This document shows positions 52,613 to 60,889 of a stretch of 64,000 nucleotides of DNA, in pieces. The translations under genes were made by a program, and so were the position numbers. The notes under the pieces are model-generated. The model was not told the DNA's origin. It saw nothing but the letters and a program-made list of their open reading frames with translations, and did no database searches. The DNA is from Chloroflexota bacterium (lineage in GTDB: Bacteria > Chloroflexota > Limnocylindria > P2-11E). The stretch's first letter is position 1. Each line of letters starts with the position of its first letter. The DNA is taken from positions 1 through 64,000 of the forward strand of contig DAIDAP010000011.1 of NCBI GenBank assembly GCA_027310565.1, written 5' to 3'.

Positions 52613-52645
52613 GAGCGGGGCCGCGCGCAACACGCGGTCCCGCTC
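52613..52645 (+). terminator. terminator-like hairpin after the iron permease
   Basis: GAGCGGGGCCGCG and CGCGGTCCCGCTC pair at 12 of 13 positions around a 7-base loop, starting 14 bases after the permease stop and ending just before the mreB promoter. Only a short T stretch follows. Confidence 0.5.
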
Positions 52646-52652
52646 GCCGTTC

Positions 52653-52658
52653 TAGGCT
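52653..52658 (+). promoter_or_regulatory. -10 box for mreB
   Basis: TAGGCT, nine bases before the ATG at 52668, just downstream of the hairpin that separates it from the iron permease. Confidence 0.4.
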
Positions 52659-52667
52659 GTGCCACAC

Positions 52668-53687
52668 ATGTTCGCAAAGCAGATCGGCATCGACCTCGGC
52701 ACCGCCAACATCATCGTCTACGTGAAGGGGAAGGGCATCGTCCTCACCGAGCCCTCCGTGGTCGCGCTTGCGCACGACAACGGCGCCAACCGTCCGCGCA
52801 TCGTCGCGGTGGGTGAGGAGGCGCGCCTGATGCTCGGGCGCACGCCCGGCAACATCACCGCGCAGAAGCCGATGCGCGACGGCGTCATCGCCGACTACGT
52901 CATCACCGAGTACATGCTGAAGTACTTCATCGACAAGGTCTGCGGCCGCGTCCGCATCTTCCACCCCGAGCTCATGATCTCGGTCCCCTCCGGCGTGACG
53001 AGCGTCGAGCGGCGCGCGGTGAAGGACGCCGCCGTCCGCGCCGGCGCGCGCGACGCGCACCTCATCGAGGAGCCGCTCGCCGCCGCGATCGGCGCGAACA
53101 TCCCGATCTCCGGGCCGAGCGGCAACCTCGTCATCGGGATCGGCGGCGGCACCGCGGAGATCGCGGTCATCTCCCTCGGCGGCATCGTCGTGTCGCGGAG
53201 CGTGCGCGCCGCCGGGAACAAGCTCGATGAGGCGATCGCGAACTTCGTCCGCAAGCGCTACAACCTCATGATCGGCGAGCGCACCGCCGAGGACGTGAAG
53301 ATCCAGATCGGCTCCGCGATGCCGATGGACCCCGAGCTCACCATGGAGGTCCGCGGCCGCGACCTCATCGCCGGGCTGCCGCGCACCATCACCATCGGCA
53401 GCAACGAGATCACCGAGGCGATGGATCCGGTGCTCCAGCAGATCATCACCGCGGTGAAGGCGGTCCTCGAGGAGACGCCCCCGGAGCTCGCCTCGGACGT
53501 GATCGACAAGGGCATGGTGCTGTGCGGCGGCGGCGCGCTGCTGCGGAACATGGACAAGCTCATGACGCAGGTCACCGGGGTGCCCTGCTACGTCGCGGAG
53601 AACCCCCTCTACTGCGTGGCGAAGGGCACCGGCCTCGCGCTCGAGCACCTGGACTTCTTCCGGCGCAGCCTGGTCGCCGTCCACTAG
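52668..53687 (+). CDS. mreB: rod shape-determining protein MreB
   Basis: A 339-residue actin homologue. Phosphate-1 motif [17 protein letters not shown] (about residues 7-23), phosphate-2 [18 protein letters not shown] (about 155-172), connect-2 and adenosine motif [18 protein letters not shown] (about 282-299), [10 protein letters not shown] in between. It forms membrane-bound filaments guiding lateral wall growth. A GTG at 52659 could add three residues but lies directly on the -10 box. mreC, mreD and rodA do not follow; a glycosyltransferase does. Confidence 0.92.
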   Translation: MFAKQIGIDLGTANIIVYVKGKGIVLTEPSVVALAHDNGANRPRIVAVGEEARLMLGRTPGNITAQKPMRDGVIADYVITEYMLKYFIDKVCGRVRIFHPELMISVPSGVTSVERRAVKDAAVRAGARDAHLIEEPLAAAIGANIPISGPSGNLVIGIGGGTAEIAVISLGGIVVSRSVRAAGNKLDEAIANFVRKRYNLMIGERTAEDVKIQIGSAMPMDPELTMEVRGRDLIAGLPRTITIGSNEITEAMDPVLQQIITAVKAVLEETPPELASDVIDKGMVLCGGGALLRNMDKLMTQVTGVPCYVAENPLYCVAKGTGLALEHLDFFRRSLVAVH

Positions 53688-53690
53688 CGT
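53685..53690 (+). promoter_or_regulatory. -10 box for the WecG-like gene
   Basis: TAGCGT, overlapping the mreB stop (TAG 53685-53687), seven bases before the GTG at 53698. Confidence 0.4.
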
Positions 53691-53697
53691 TACGCCC

Positions 53698-54423
53698 GTG
53701 CCGGAGCGGGTGGAGGTCCTCGAGACCGCGTTCGACGGGCTCGATCTCGACGAGGCGACCGCGCGCATTTTGGAGCGCCTCGACCGGGGCGAGCGCACCT
53801 TCGTCGTCACCGCGAACCCCGAGTTCGTCATGCTCGCGCGCCGCGACCCGTCAGTCGCGCGGATCGCGCGCGAGGCGGATCTCGTCGTCCCCGACGGGAC
53901 GGGCATCGCGGTCGCCTCCGCGATCCTCGGTCGCGCGCTCCCGCGCGTGCCGGGACGGCTCCTCGTCGACGCGCTCGTCCCGCGTCTGGCGGAGCGCGGC
54001 GCGAGCCTCTTCCTCCTCGGCGCCGCGCCGGGCGTCGCCGAGCGCGCCGCCGACGCGCTGCGCGCGCGCGCCCCGAGCCTCGTCGTCGCCGGCTGCGCGG
54101 CGGGCGACCCCGAGGACCCCGCCACCGCGCGACGCGTCGCCGCGGCCGCGCCGGACGCGCTCCTCGTCGCGTACGGGATGCCGAAGCAGGAGGAGTGGAT
54201 CGCGCGGCATCGCGGCGCGCTGCCGAGCGTGAAGCTCGCGATCGGCGTCGGCGGCGTCCTCGACCAGCTCGCGGGCGTCCAGCGCGTGCCGCCGGCGATC
54301 CTGCACCGCCTGGGTCTGGAGTGGCTCTGGCGTCTGGTGCGCGAGCCGTGGCGCTGGCGGCGGCAGCGCGTGCTGCCGCTCTTCGCCGCGCTGGTCCTGC
54401 GCGAGCGGCTGCTCGGCCGATGA
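53698..54423 (+). CDS. WecG/TagA/CpsF family glycosyltransferase
   Basis: A 241-residue GT26-family transferase adding ManNAc(A) or a similar sugar to a lipid-linked GlcNAc acceptor. Motifs: TANPEFVMLARRDP (about residues 42-55), VPDGTGIAVASAILG (about 64-78), FLLGAAPGVAERAADALR, and PDALLVAYGMPKQEEWIARH (about 153-172) with GVGGVLDQLAGVQRVP. With the wecA-like enzyme it could make the second step of a wall glycan. ATGA overlap with the next transferase. Confidence 0.88.
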   Translation: MPERVEVLETAFDGLDLDEATARILERLDRGERTFVVTANPEFVMLARRDPSVARIAREADLVVPDGTGIAVASAILGRALPRVPGRLLVDALVPRLAERGASLFLLGAAPGVAERAADALRARAPSLVVAGCAAGDPEDPATARRVAAAAPDALLVAYGMPKQEEWIARHRGALPSVKLAIGVGGVLDQLAGVQRVPPAILHRLGLEWLWRLVREPWRWRRQRVLPLFAALVLRERLLGR

Positions 54424-55514
54424 AGCTCGCGCTCGCGCACGAGTACTTCTCCGTGCGCGGCGGCGCTGAGGCCGTCGTCGAGGTGCTCCACCAGATGTGG
54501 CCCGAGGCGCCGGTGTACACGTTCTTCCACGACCGCCGCCGATACGGACCGCTCGACGGCTGGCGGATCGTCACCAGCTCGCTCCAGTCGTTCCCCATCG
54601 GCGGCGGGCTGCACCGCCTGCTCCTGCCGCTGTACCCGCGCGCGGCGCGCGCGCTGCGCGTGCCCGACGACGTCGACGTCATCGTCGTCTCCACGAGCGC
54701 GTTCATCAAGGGCCTGACCCTCGCCGAGCGCACCGTCGAGATCGCGTACTGCTACTCGCCGACGCGCTACCTGTGGGACGCGAGCGAGGCGTACCTGCGC
54801 GACGAGGTCCCCGTCCTCCTGCACCGGCCGGTCCGCGAGCTTCTCGAGCGCCTGCGCGTCACCGACCGCGAGTTCGCGGCGCGCGTCGACCGCTGGATCG
54901 CGATCTCGCACGCGGTCGCGGCGCGCATCCGCCGCTACTACGCTCGCGAGAGCGAGGTCGTGTATCCACCGGTCGACGTGGACGCGTACCAGGCGCGGGC
55001 GGAGCGCGGCGACCACTGGCTGTTCATCGGGCGGCTGTCGGCGTACAAGCGCGCCGACGTCGCCGTGCGTGCTTTCGGGCGCCTGAACCGGCGGCTCATC
55101 GTCGTCGGCGAGGGCCGCGAGCGGGGGGCGCTCGAGCGCATCGCCGGCGACAACGTCGCGTTCACCGGCCGCGTGGACGAGGCGACGAAGCGCGACCTCC
55201 TCGCGAGCGCCCGCGGTCTGGTGTTCCCGGGCGAGGACGACTTCGGGATCGTGATGGTCGAGGCGCTCGCCTCCGGCGCGCCGGTGGTCGCGCTCGACGC
55301 GGGAGGTGCGCCGGAGGTCGTGCGCGACGGCGAGGACGGCGCCCTGGTGCGCGACGCGGACCCGGAGGCGTTCGCCGACGCGATCGCCGCCGCGGAGCGG
55401 CGCGCCTGGGACCCCGCCGCGCTGAGACGCTCGGCCGCGCGGTTCGACGTCGCGCGGTTCCGCGAGAGTCTGAAGGTGGCCGTATCGACCGCTCGCCGTC
55501 ACACGCCGTCATGA
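54420..55514 (+). CDS. GT4 family glycosyltransferase
   Basis: A 364-residue GT-B fold transferase. N-terminal KLALAHEYFSVRGGAEAVVE; the donor-binding C-terminal half has WLFIGRLSAYKRADVAVRAF (about residues 199-218), RGLVFPGEDDFGIVMVEALA (EX7E motif region, about 263-282) and GAPVVALDAGGAPEVV. It likely transfers a mannose-like sugar to a lipid-linked glycan on the cytoplasmic side. Overlaps neighbours by ATGA on both ends, so it is in one operon with the WecG-like and GT87-like genes. Confidence 0.87.
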   Translation: MKLALAHEYFSVRGGAEAVVEVLHQMWPEAPVYTFFHDRRRYGPLDGWRIVTSSLQSFPIGGGLHRLLLPLYPRAARALRVPDDVDVIVVSTSAFIKGLTLAERTVEIAYCYSPTRYLWDASEAYLRDEVPVLLHRPVRELLERLRVTDREFAARVDRWIAISHAVAARIRRYYARESEVVYPPVDVDAYQARAERGDHWLFIGRLSAYKRADVAVRAFGRLNRRLIVVGEGRERGALERIAGDNVAFTGRVDEATKRDLLASARGLVFPGEDDFGIVMVEALASGAPVVALDAGGAPEVVRDGEDGALVRDADPEAFADAIAAAERRAWDPAALRRSAARFDVARFRESLKVAVSTARRHTPS

Positions 55515-56809
55515 GGCTGGCGCTCTGGGTCGCCGCGAGTCTGCTCATTGCGGTCGGAGTCGTCCTGCTGGCGCCGGTCGATCTTCGCGACCGTGATTTC
55601 GCTGGATTCTGGCTCGGCTCGCGGATGGTGCTCGAGGGTCGAGACCCGTACGACCCCGCAGCATGGCTCCCGGCGCTGCGTGACATCGCACCGCGGTTCG
55701 CCCAGGACGTCCCGGATGGTGCGGCATACGGGTATCCGCTCTGGACCGCCGTGCTCACGATCCCGTTCGCGCTCGGACCGTTCGAGCTCTCGTCGCGTCT
55801 CTGGCTCGGTGCGCAGATCGGCCTCGGTCTGGGCACGCTGGTGGCGCTCCTACACGCCCTGGGCGCGCGGCGTCCCGGGGAGTCCATGTTGCTCGTGCTC
55901 GCGCTCGTCCTCTCGGAGCCATGGCGCGCGCTCGTCGAGATCGGCAACGTCGGCGGATTCCTGCTGGCCATCGTCAGCGCGACGCTCCTGCTCCTCGAGC
56001 GCGGACGGCCGCGCGCGGCCGGCGTGGTTCTCGGGACCGCGCTGCTCAAGCCGCACCTCTTCGTGCTGTTCGTACCGGTGCTGCTGCTGAGCCATCGCCG
56101 TGAGCTGCCTCGGCTCATGTCGGGGTTGGCCGCCACCGCTGGGGTTCTCGTGCTCGCGTCCTTCGTCGTGCTGCCCGGGTGGCCCAGCGGATGGCTGTCG
56201 ACGCTCGCCCGCACCTCCGCCGGGGTCGGGGCCCGTGCGACGACCTGGGGCCTCGGAGGAGTCGGCCTCGCGCTCGTCGCCGCTGCGCTGGTGTCGCTCG
56301 TCGTCTGGTGGCGTGCCTCCTCGCCCGCACCGATGATGCTCGTCGCCGCGGCGCTGCCGCTCTCGCTCTTCGTCGCGCCGTACGCAGGCAACTACGACCA
56401 GATCGTCCTGTTCGCGCCTGTCGCGATCTGCCTGTCCGCCCTCTCGCCTGCGGGCCCCTGGCGGCGCGCGCTGGGCTGGTGGCTCCTCCTCACCATCATG
56501 GTGCCGTTCGTCTGGCTGCTCGAGCTCCTCATCCCGAGGGGCGGCGGCGAGGCGCCCGGCTCGCTCGCACCGCTCGCGCTGTTCTTCACGGTGATCGTCG
56601 TCGACCACCTGGCGCGGTCACGCCGGCTGCCGGGCGTGATCGTCGCGCTCGCGGCGATCCTCATGTGGGGCTCGCTGACCGTCTGGCTCGCGCTCGCGGG
56701 GATCCCGCCGCGGTCCGGCATCGCGGGTGCGGCGTGGCTCGGCGCCGTGGTGCTCGTGTTGGGCGCGGTCGTCGCTCTCGCGCGCCGCCGCGGGACGCGA
56801 GCGTCGTGA
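55511..56809 (+). CDS. GT87-type (DUF2029) polyprenol-dependent mannosyltransferase-like membrane protein
   Basis: A 432-residue protein with about ten or more spans. The external-loop motif near the N-terminus, RDFAGFWLGSRMVLEGRDPYD (about residues 32-52, GRDPYD core), is shared with two later genes in the cluster. The aspartates there fit the GT-C catalytic position. VGGFLLAIVSAT and LKPHLFVLFVPVL are further family blocks. Such enzymes use polyprenyl-phosphate mannose outside the membrane, for example in PIM/lipomannan synthesis in actinobacteria. Acceptor unknown. ATGA overlap with the GT4 gene. Confidence 0.8.
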   Translation: MRLALWVAASLLIAVGVVLLAPVDLRDRDFAGFWLGSRMVLEGRDPYDPAAWLPALRDIAPRFAQDVPDGAAYGYPLWTAVLTIPFALGPFELSSRLWLGAQIGLGLGTLVALLHALGARRPGESMLLVLALVLSEPWRALVEIGNVGGFLLAIVSATLLLLERGRPRAAGVVLGTALLKPHLFVLFVPVLLLSHRRELPRLMSGLAATAGVLVLASFVVLPGWPSGWLSTLARTSAGVGARATTWGLGGVGLALVAAALVSLVVWWRASSPAPMMLVAAALPLSLFVAPYAGNYDQIVLFAPVAICLSALSPAGPWRRALGWWLLLTIMVPFVWLLELLIPRGGGEAPGSLAPLALFFTVIVVDHLARSRRLPGVIVALAAILMWGSLTVWLALAGIPPRSGIAGAAWLGAVVLVLGAVVALARRRGTRAS

Positions 56810-56825
56810 GTGCCCGTGTGCCCGC

Positions 56826-56831
56826 TATAGT
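56826..56831 (+). promoter_or_regulatory. -10-like box before the second GT87-like gene
   Basis: TATAGT, 24 bases before the GTG at 56856. It is the best -10 match in this short gap and would give a short leader. Confidence 0.35.
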
Positions 56832-56855
56832 GCCGAGCGTCATCAGGCCAGCCCG

Positions 56856-57983
56856 GTGAATCGAACGCCCGGGACGCCGCTCGCCGTCGGCGGCGTCGCC
56901 GCGCTCGTCCTCCTCCTCGGCGCGGCCCCGCGGATCGCGCTCGCCGCCGGCGCGCTGCCCGACCCGCTGCGCGCGTTCACCTGGAGCGACGCGCTGTTCA
57001 CCTACCTGCGCGGCCTCTCCGGCCAGCGGCTCCCGTACCGCGACACGCCGTTCGAGTACCCGCCGCTCATCGGGGCGGTCTCGGCTCTGTTCTCGTCCCT
57101 CACCGACGACCCGGTCGTCTACGTCACGCTCTGGGCGCTCGTCCTCGCCGCCGCGGCGGCCGTCTGCGGGATGCTGCTCGCGCGCGCGGCCGGAGCGCGC
57201 CGTGCGCTGCTCTGCTGGGCGCTCGCGCCGCAGCTCCTCCTCCTCGGCTCGCTGAACTTCGACGTCCTTCCGGCGACGCTCGTCGCGGCCGCGGCGGTCG
57301 CGCAGCGCCAGGGACGAGAGGTCTCGAGCGCCGTCGCGCTCGCGGCCGGCACCGCCGCGAAGCTCTTCCCCGCGGCGAGCGTGCCGATCGCGTTCCTGCG
57401 CGCGCGTGATCCGCGCCGGTTCGTGCTCGTCACCGCCGCCGTGCTCGCGCTCGCCTACGTGCCGACCGCGCTGCAGCCGTATTCGAGCGCCGGCGGCGTC
57501 GCGTTCTACCTCGCGGGGATCGACGCGAACGTCGACTCGGTGTGGGGCATCCTCGAGCGACTCCTCGCGGCGTTCGGGATGCCGTCGCCGAAGGTGTTCG
57601 TGGTCGTTCTGACGCTCGCCGGACTCGGCGCCACCTACGTCGTGCTCGTGCTCCCGCGCGCGGCACGCGCCGCGGATCCGGCGGCCGCGTTCGGGCTCGC
57701 GACGGTCGCGCTGCTCTTCTGGTCGCGGCTGTACTCGCCGCAGTACTCGCTGTGGCTGCTGCCGTTCTTCGCGCTCCTCGCGATCGACGCGCGGCGCTAC
57801 GCGCTGCTCGCGGCGGCCGACGTCGGGGTGTTCCTGACGATCTACCCGCTGACGCTCGTGCGGCGCACGGCCGACGACGCGGTGGGCGTGCTGCTGCTGG
57901 GCGCGCTCGCGTCCTTCGTCGTGCTGCGGCACGTCGCGCTCATCTCGGTGTGGCGCGCGCTCATGCGTGGTGCCGCGCGGTGA
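56856..57983 (+). CDS. GT87/DUF2029-like membrane glycosyltransferase
   Basis: A 375-residue polytopic protein, about ten spans. An extracytoplasmic loop after the first span contains WSDALFTYLRGLSGQRLPYRDTPFEYPPL (quoted in part: LPYRDTPFEYPP, about residues 52-63), characteristic of this group. SVWGILERLLAAF and LLFWSRLYSPQYSLWLLPFF are late blocks. Probably a polyprenol-sugar-dependent transferase. GTG start at 56856; the next gene overlaps its stop as GTGA. Confidence 0.72.
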   Translation: MNRTPGTPLAVGGVAALVLLLGAAPRIALAAGALPDPLRAFTWSDALFTYLRGLSGQRLPYRDTPFEYPPLIGAVSALFSSLTDDPVVYVTLWALVLAAAAAVCGMLLARAAGARRALLCWALAPQLLLLGSLNFDVLPATLVAAAAVAQRQGREVSSAVALAAGTAAKLFPAASVPIAFLRARDPRRFVLVTAAVLALAYVPTALQPYSSAGGVAFYLAGIDANVDSVWGILERLLAAFGMPSPKVFVVVLTLAGLGATYVVLVLPRAARAADPAAAFGLATVALLFWSRLYSPQYSLWLLPFFALLAIDARRYALLAAADVGVFLTIYPLTLVRRTADDAVGVLLLGALASFVVLRHVALISVWRALMRGAAR

Positions 57984-59152
57984 GGTCGCGGCGCGTCGTC
58001 GTCGCCGGCTGGCTCGTCGCGTGCGCGGTCGCGGTCGGCGCGCTCGCGCTCCTCGGCTGGCCCGCCCGGGCCTACCGCGACTTCGACTTCTTCCCCTTCT
58101 GGGCCGCGGGCCGGCTCATCCTCGATGGCGCCGACCCCTATGACGCCGACACCTTCCGCGCGGCCTTCATCAGCGGTGGCAGCCTCGGGCACGCGTTCGG
58201 CGGCCCGTTCGCGTACCCGCTGCCCGCCGCGATCCTCTCGATCCCGTACGCGCTGCTGCCGTTCGCCCTCGCCGCGCCGCTGTGGCTCGTGAGCCAGGTC
58301 GCGCTCTCCGCCGCCGGGCTCTGGGCGCTCGCCCGCCGCCTCTTCGGCCCGGAGCTGCGTCGTGACGCGCCGCTCCTCTTCACCCTCACCGCGGCGATGC
58401 CGGCGACGCTCCAGACCTACGCGATCGGCAACGTCGGTGGATTCCTGCTCGCGGTCGTCGCCGGCGCGCTCGTGCTCGTGCTCGACGGACGGCCGACGCG
58501 TGCGGGCGCCGTGCTCGGGCTCGGCGTGGTCAAGCCGCACGTCTTCCTCCTTTCGGTGCCCGTGCTGCTCGCGCGCTCGCGCCATCGCGTGCGCATCGCC
58601 CTCGGGGGCGCCGCGACCGCCGTCGGCCTCCTCCTCGCGTCGTTCGCCGTTCGACCCGGTTGGCTCGGCGGATGGCTCGCCGCGCTCGGCGCGATCCAGT
58701 CGAAGTCCGTCGCGCAGGCGAACGTGTGGGGGCCGTTCCCGGAGGACGCGCGGTGGATCGGGTGGCTCCTCCTCGTCGTCCTCGCCGCGATCGTCGCTCT
58801 GTGGTGGTGGCGCGCGTCTCCGAGCCTCGCGCAGCTCTACGCCGCCGCCGCCGCGCTGTCCCTGCTCGCCGCGCCATACCTCTGGACCCACTACTTCACG
58901 CTGCTCGGCGTTCCGATCGCCGTCGTGCTCGCGGCCGCGCCGCGGCGCGGCATCGGCCGTACCGCGGTGCTCGTCGCGCTCGCGCTCGCGACGGTGCTCG
59001 TCCCCTGGCTGCTGTACGTCCAGACCTACCGGACGGGCGAGGAGCCGTACGGAGGGATCGTCCCCCTCGCGCTGCTCCTGCTCATCGTCACGCTCACGCG
59101 CACGCGTGCGGTCGCCCCCGGGGTCGGGCCCGCGACGGCGCCCGCGCGTTGA
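57980..59152 (+). CDS. GT87-type membrane glycosyltransferase
   Basis: A 390-residue paralogue of the gene at 55511: RDFDFFPFWAAGRLILDGADPYD (about residues 24-46, ADPYD core), YPLPAAILSIPYALLPF, QTYAIGNVGGFLLAVVAG and VVKPHVFLLSVPVLLA match it block by block. Likely mannosyltransferase using a polyprenyl-phosphate donor on the outer side of the membrane. GTG start overlapping the previous stop. Confidence 0.8.
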   Translation: MRSRRVVVAGWLVACAVAVGALALLGWPARAYRDFDFFPFWAAGRLILDGADPYDADTFRAAFISGGSLGHAFGGPFAYPLPAAILSIPYALLPFALAAPLWLVSQVALSAAGLWALARRLFGPELRRDAPLLFTLTAAMPATLQTYAIGNVGGFLLAVVAGALVLVLDGRPTRAGAVLGLGVVKPHVFLLSVPVLLARSRHRVRIALGGAATAVGLLLASFAVRPGWLGGWLAALGAIQSKSVAQANVWGPFPEDARWIGWLLLVVLAAIVALWWWRASPSLAQLYAAAAALSLLAAPYLWTHYFTLLGVPIAVVLAAAPRRGIGRTAVLVALALATVLVPWLLYVQTYRTGEEPYGGIVPLALLLLIVTLTRTRAVAPGVGPATAPAR

Positions 59153-59165
59153 GCGGCGCCCGTCG

Positions 59166-59171
59166 TATCGT
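59166..59171 (+). promoter_or_regulatory. -10 box of leaderless promoter for the PHP gene
   Basis: TATCGT, exactly six bases before the GTG at 59178. Confidence 0.5.
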
Positions 59172-59177
59172 CGGCTC

Positions 59178-59861
59178 GTGTCGGCCCGCCGCCTCAAGCT
59201 CGACATGCACACCCACAGCGAGTACTCGCCCGACAGCCGCACGCCGCTCGTCGAGCAGGCGAAGGCGATCCGCGCCGCCGGCCTCGACGTCGTGTGCGCG
59301 ACCGACCACAACACCATCGAGGGCGCCCTGCGGCTGCGCGAGATGGCCGACGGCTTCCGCGTGGTCGTGGGGGAGGAGATCTCGAGCCGCGACGGGGAGA
59401 TCATCGGGCTGTTCCTCGAGCGGCCGGTCCCGCGCGACCTCTCCGGCGAGGAGACGATCGCGCGGATCCGCGAGCAGGGCGGGTTGATCTCCGTCCCACA
59501 CCCCTTCAGCCGCAACCGCGTGTACCACTTCCGGCGTGACGCGCTCGACCGGCTCTGGCCGCAGGTGGACTGCATCGAGGTGTTCAACGCGCGCGAGGCG
59601 TTCTCGGGGGACAACCGGCGCGCCGCCGCGTACGCGAAGGAGCGCGACCTCCCCGGCGCGGTCGGCAGCGACGCGCACCGCGCCTCGGAGATCGGCCGCG
59701 CCTGGATCGAGCTCGACGAGTTCGCGGGGCGCGACGACCTCGTGAGCGCGCTGCGCACCGGCGTGGTGCACGGCGGGCTCAGCGGGGCGGGGATCCATCT
59801 GGCGACGCGGTACGACGTGCTGCGCAAGTGGCTCGCGAGACGGACGAAGAGCGGCGCCTGA
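59178..59861 (+). CDS. PHP-domain metal-dependent phosphoesterase
   Basis: A 227-residue PHP protein. Metal ligands appear in order: DMHTHSEYSPDS (about residues 8-19), CATDHNTIEG (about 38-47), EEISSRDGEIIGLF (about 67-80), SVPHPFSRNR (about 106-115), and AVGSDAHRASEIG (about 160-172). Similar proteins hydrolyse phosphate esters or nucleotides such as AMP and 3',5'-bisphosphates. Substrate unknown. The 3' end overlaps the UPF0104 gene by 34 bases. Confidence 0.87.
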   Translation: MSARRLKLDMHTHSEYSPDSRTPLVEQAKAIRAAGLDVVCATDHNTIEGALRLREMADGFRVVVGEEISSRDGEIIGLFLERPVPRDLSGEETIARIREQGGLISVPHPFSRNRVYHFRRDALDRLWPQVDCIEVFNAREAFSGDNRRAAAYAKERDLPGAVGSDAHRASEIGRAWIELDEFAGRDDLVSALRTGVVHGGLSGAGIHLATRYDVLRKWLARRTKSGA

Positions 59862-60889
59862 GCGCGTCCTCGGCCCACGTCGAGGACGCGACGATCGAGG
59901 AGCTCGCGGATGCCGCCGAGCGCACCGACGAGCGCGCCGTCCGCCGGACGCTGTTCGGCTGGCGCGAGCTCGTCTCGACGCTCATCCCGATCGCGCTCGT
60001 CGCGCTCGCCGCCCGCAACGTCGACTGGGCCGGCACCTGGGCGACGCTCCAGCGGACCGGCGTCCCGCTGGTCGTCGCGGCGCTCGCGGTGTACTACGTC
60101 ACCTTCCCGCTCCGCTCGGCCCGCTGGGCGCGGCTCCTTCGCGAGGGCGGCGCCGACCTCGGGTGGCGCGACCTGCTGCGCATCCTCTTCCTCGGCTGGT
60201 TCGTCAACTCGGTGGTGCCCGCCAAGCTCGGCGACCTGTACCGCTCGTACCTGGTGAAGCGCCGCTTCGGCATCTCGCTGTCGCGGACCGTCGGGGTCGT
60301 CGTCGCGGAGCGCCTGCTCGACCTGTTCGTCGTCTTCGGCCTGCTCGTCGTGGGCGGCTACGTGGCCTTCGGCCGCACGATCCTGCCCGACCTGCGCATC
60401 GTGTACGTCACCGGCGCGGCGCTCGGCGCGCTCATGGCCGGCGGGCTCGCCGGGGTCTACTTCGTCGCGCCGCGCGTCGCGCGGTTCTTCCCGGAGGAGG
60501 TCCGCCGCATCGGCCGTCTCTTCCGCGAGGGCATGCTCCACAGCTTCCGCGCGCTGCCCGTCGCGGGCCCGCTCACGCTCCTCGTCTGGGCGGCCGAGGC
60601 CGCGCGGCTCGCGCTCGTCCTCGCGTCGCTCGGCCTCGAGCTCCCGCTCTCCGGCATCGTCTTCGTCGCCGTCGCCAGCTCGCTCCTCACGACGGTGCCG
60701 CTGACGCCGGCGGGCTTCGGCTTCGTGGAGATCGCGATGGTGTACGTCCTCACCGAGGGCTTCGGCTTCGCGCAGCCCGACGCCATCGCGGTCGCCGTGG
60801 TCGATCGCGTCGTGAGCGTGCTGTCGGTCATCGTCATCGGCGCCGTCGTGTACGCCGCCTCGCGCGGCGAGATACGCGGCGAGCGATGA
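59828..60889 (+). CDS. UPF0104 / lysylphosphatidylglycerol synthase transmembrane-type protein
   Basis: A 353-residue membrane protein of the AglD/MprF-N flippase-like family. A cytoplasmic acidic N-terminus (about 40 residues) precedes about eight spans. The conserved FLGWFVNSVVPAKLGDLYRSYLVKR block (given in part; about residues 118-142) and the late TTVPLTPAGFGFVEIAM (about 284-300) are diagnostic. Relatives flip lipids or lipid-linked sugars. In this cluster it could move a glycolipid or polyprenyl-sugar (inference). GTG start within the PHP gene; an ATGA overlap follows. Confidence 0.82.
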   Translation: MARETDEERRLSASSAHVEDATIEELADAAERTDERAVRRTLFGWRELVSTLIPIALVALAARNVDWAGTWATLQRTGVPLVVAALAVYYVTFPLRSARWARLLREGGADLGWRDLLRILFLGWFVNSVVPAKLGDLYRSYLVKRRFGISLSRTVGVVVAERLLDLFVVFGLLVVGGYVAFGRTILPDLRIVYVTGAALGALMAGGLAGVYFVAPRVARFFPEEVRRIGRLFREGMLHSFRALPVAGPLTLLVWAAEAARLALVLASLGLELPLSGIVFVAVASSLLTTVPLTPAGFGFVEIAMVYVLTEGFGFAQPDAIAVAVVDRVVSVLSVIVIGAVVYAASRGEIRGER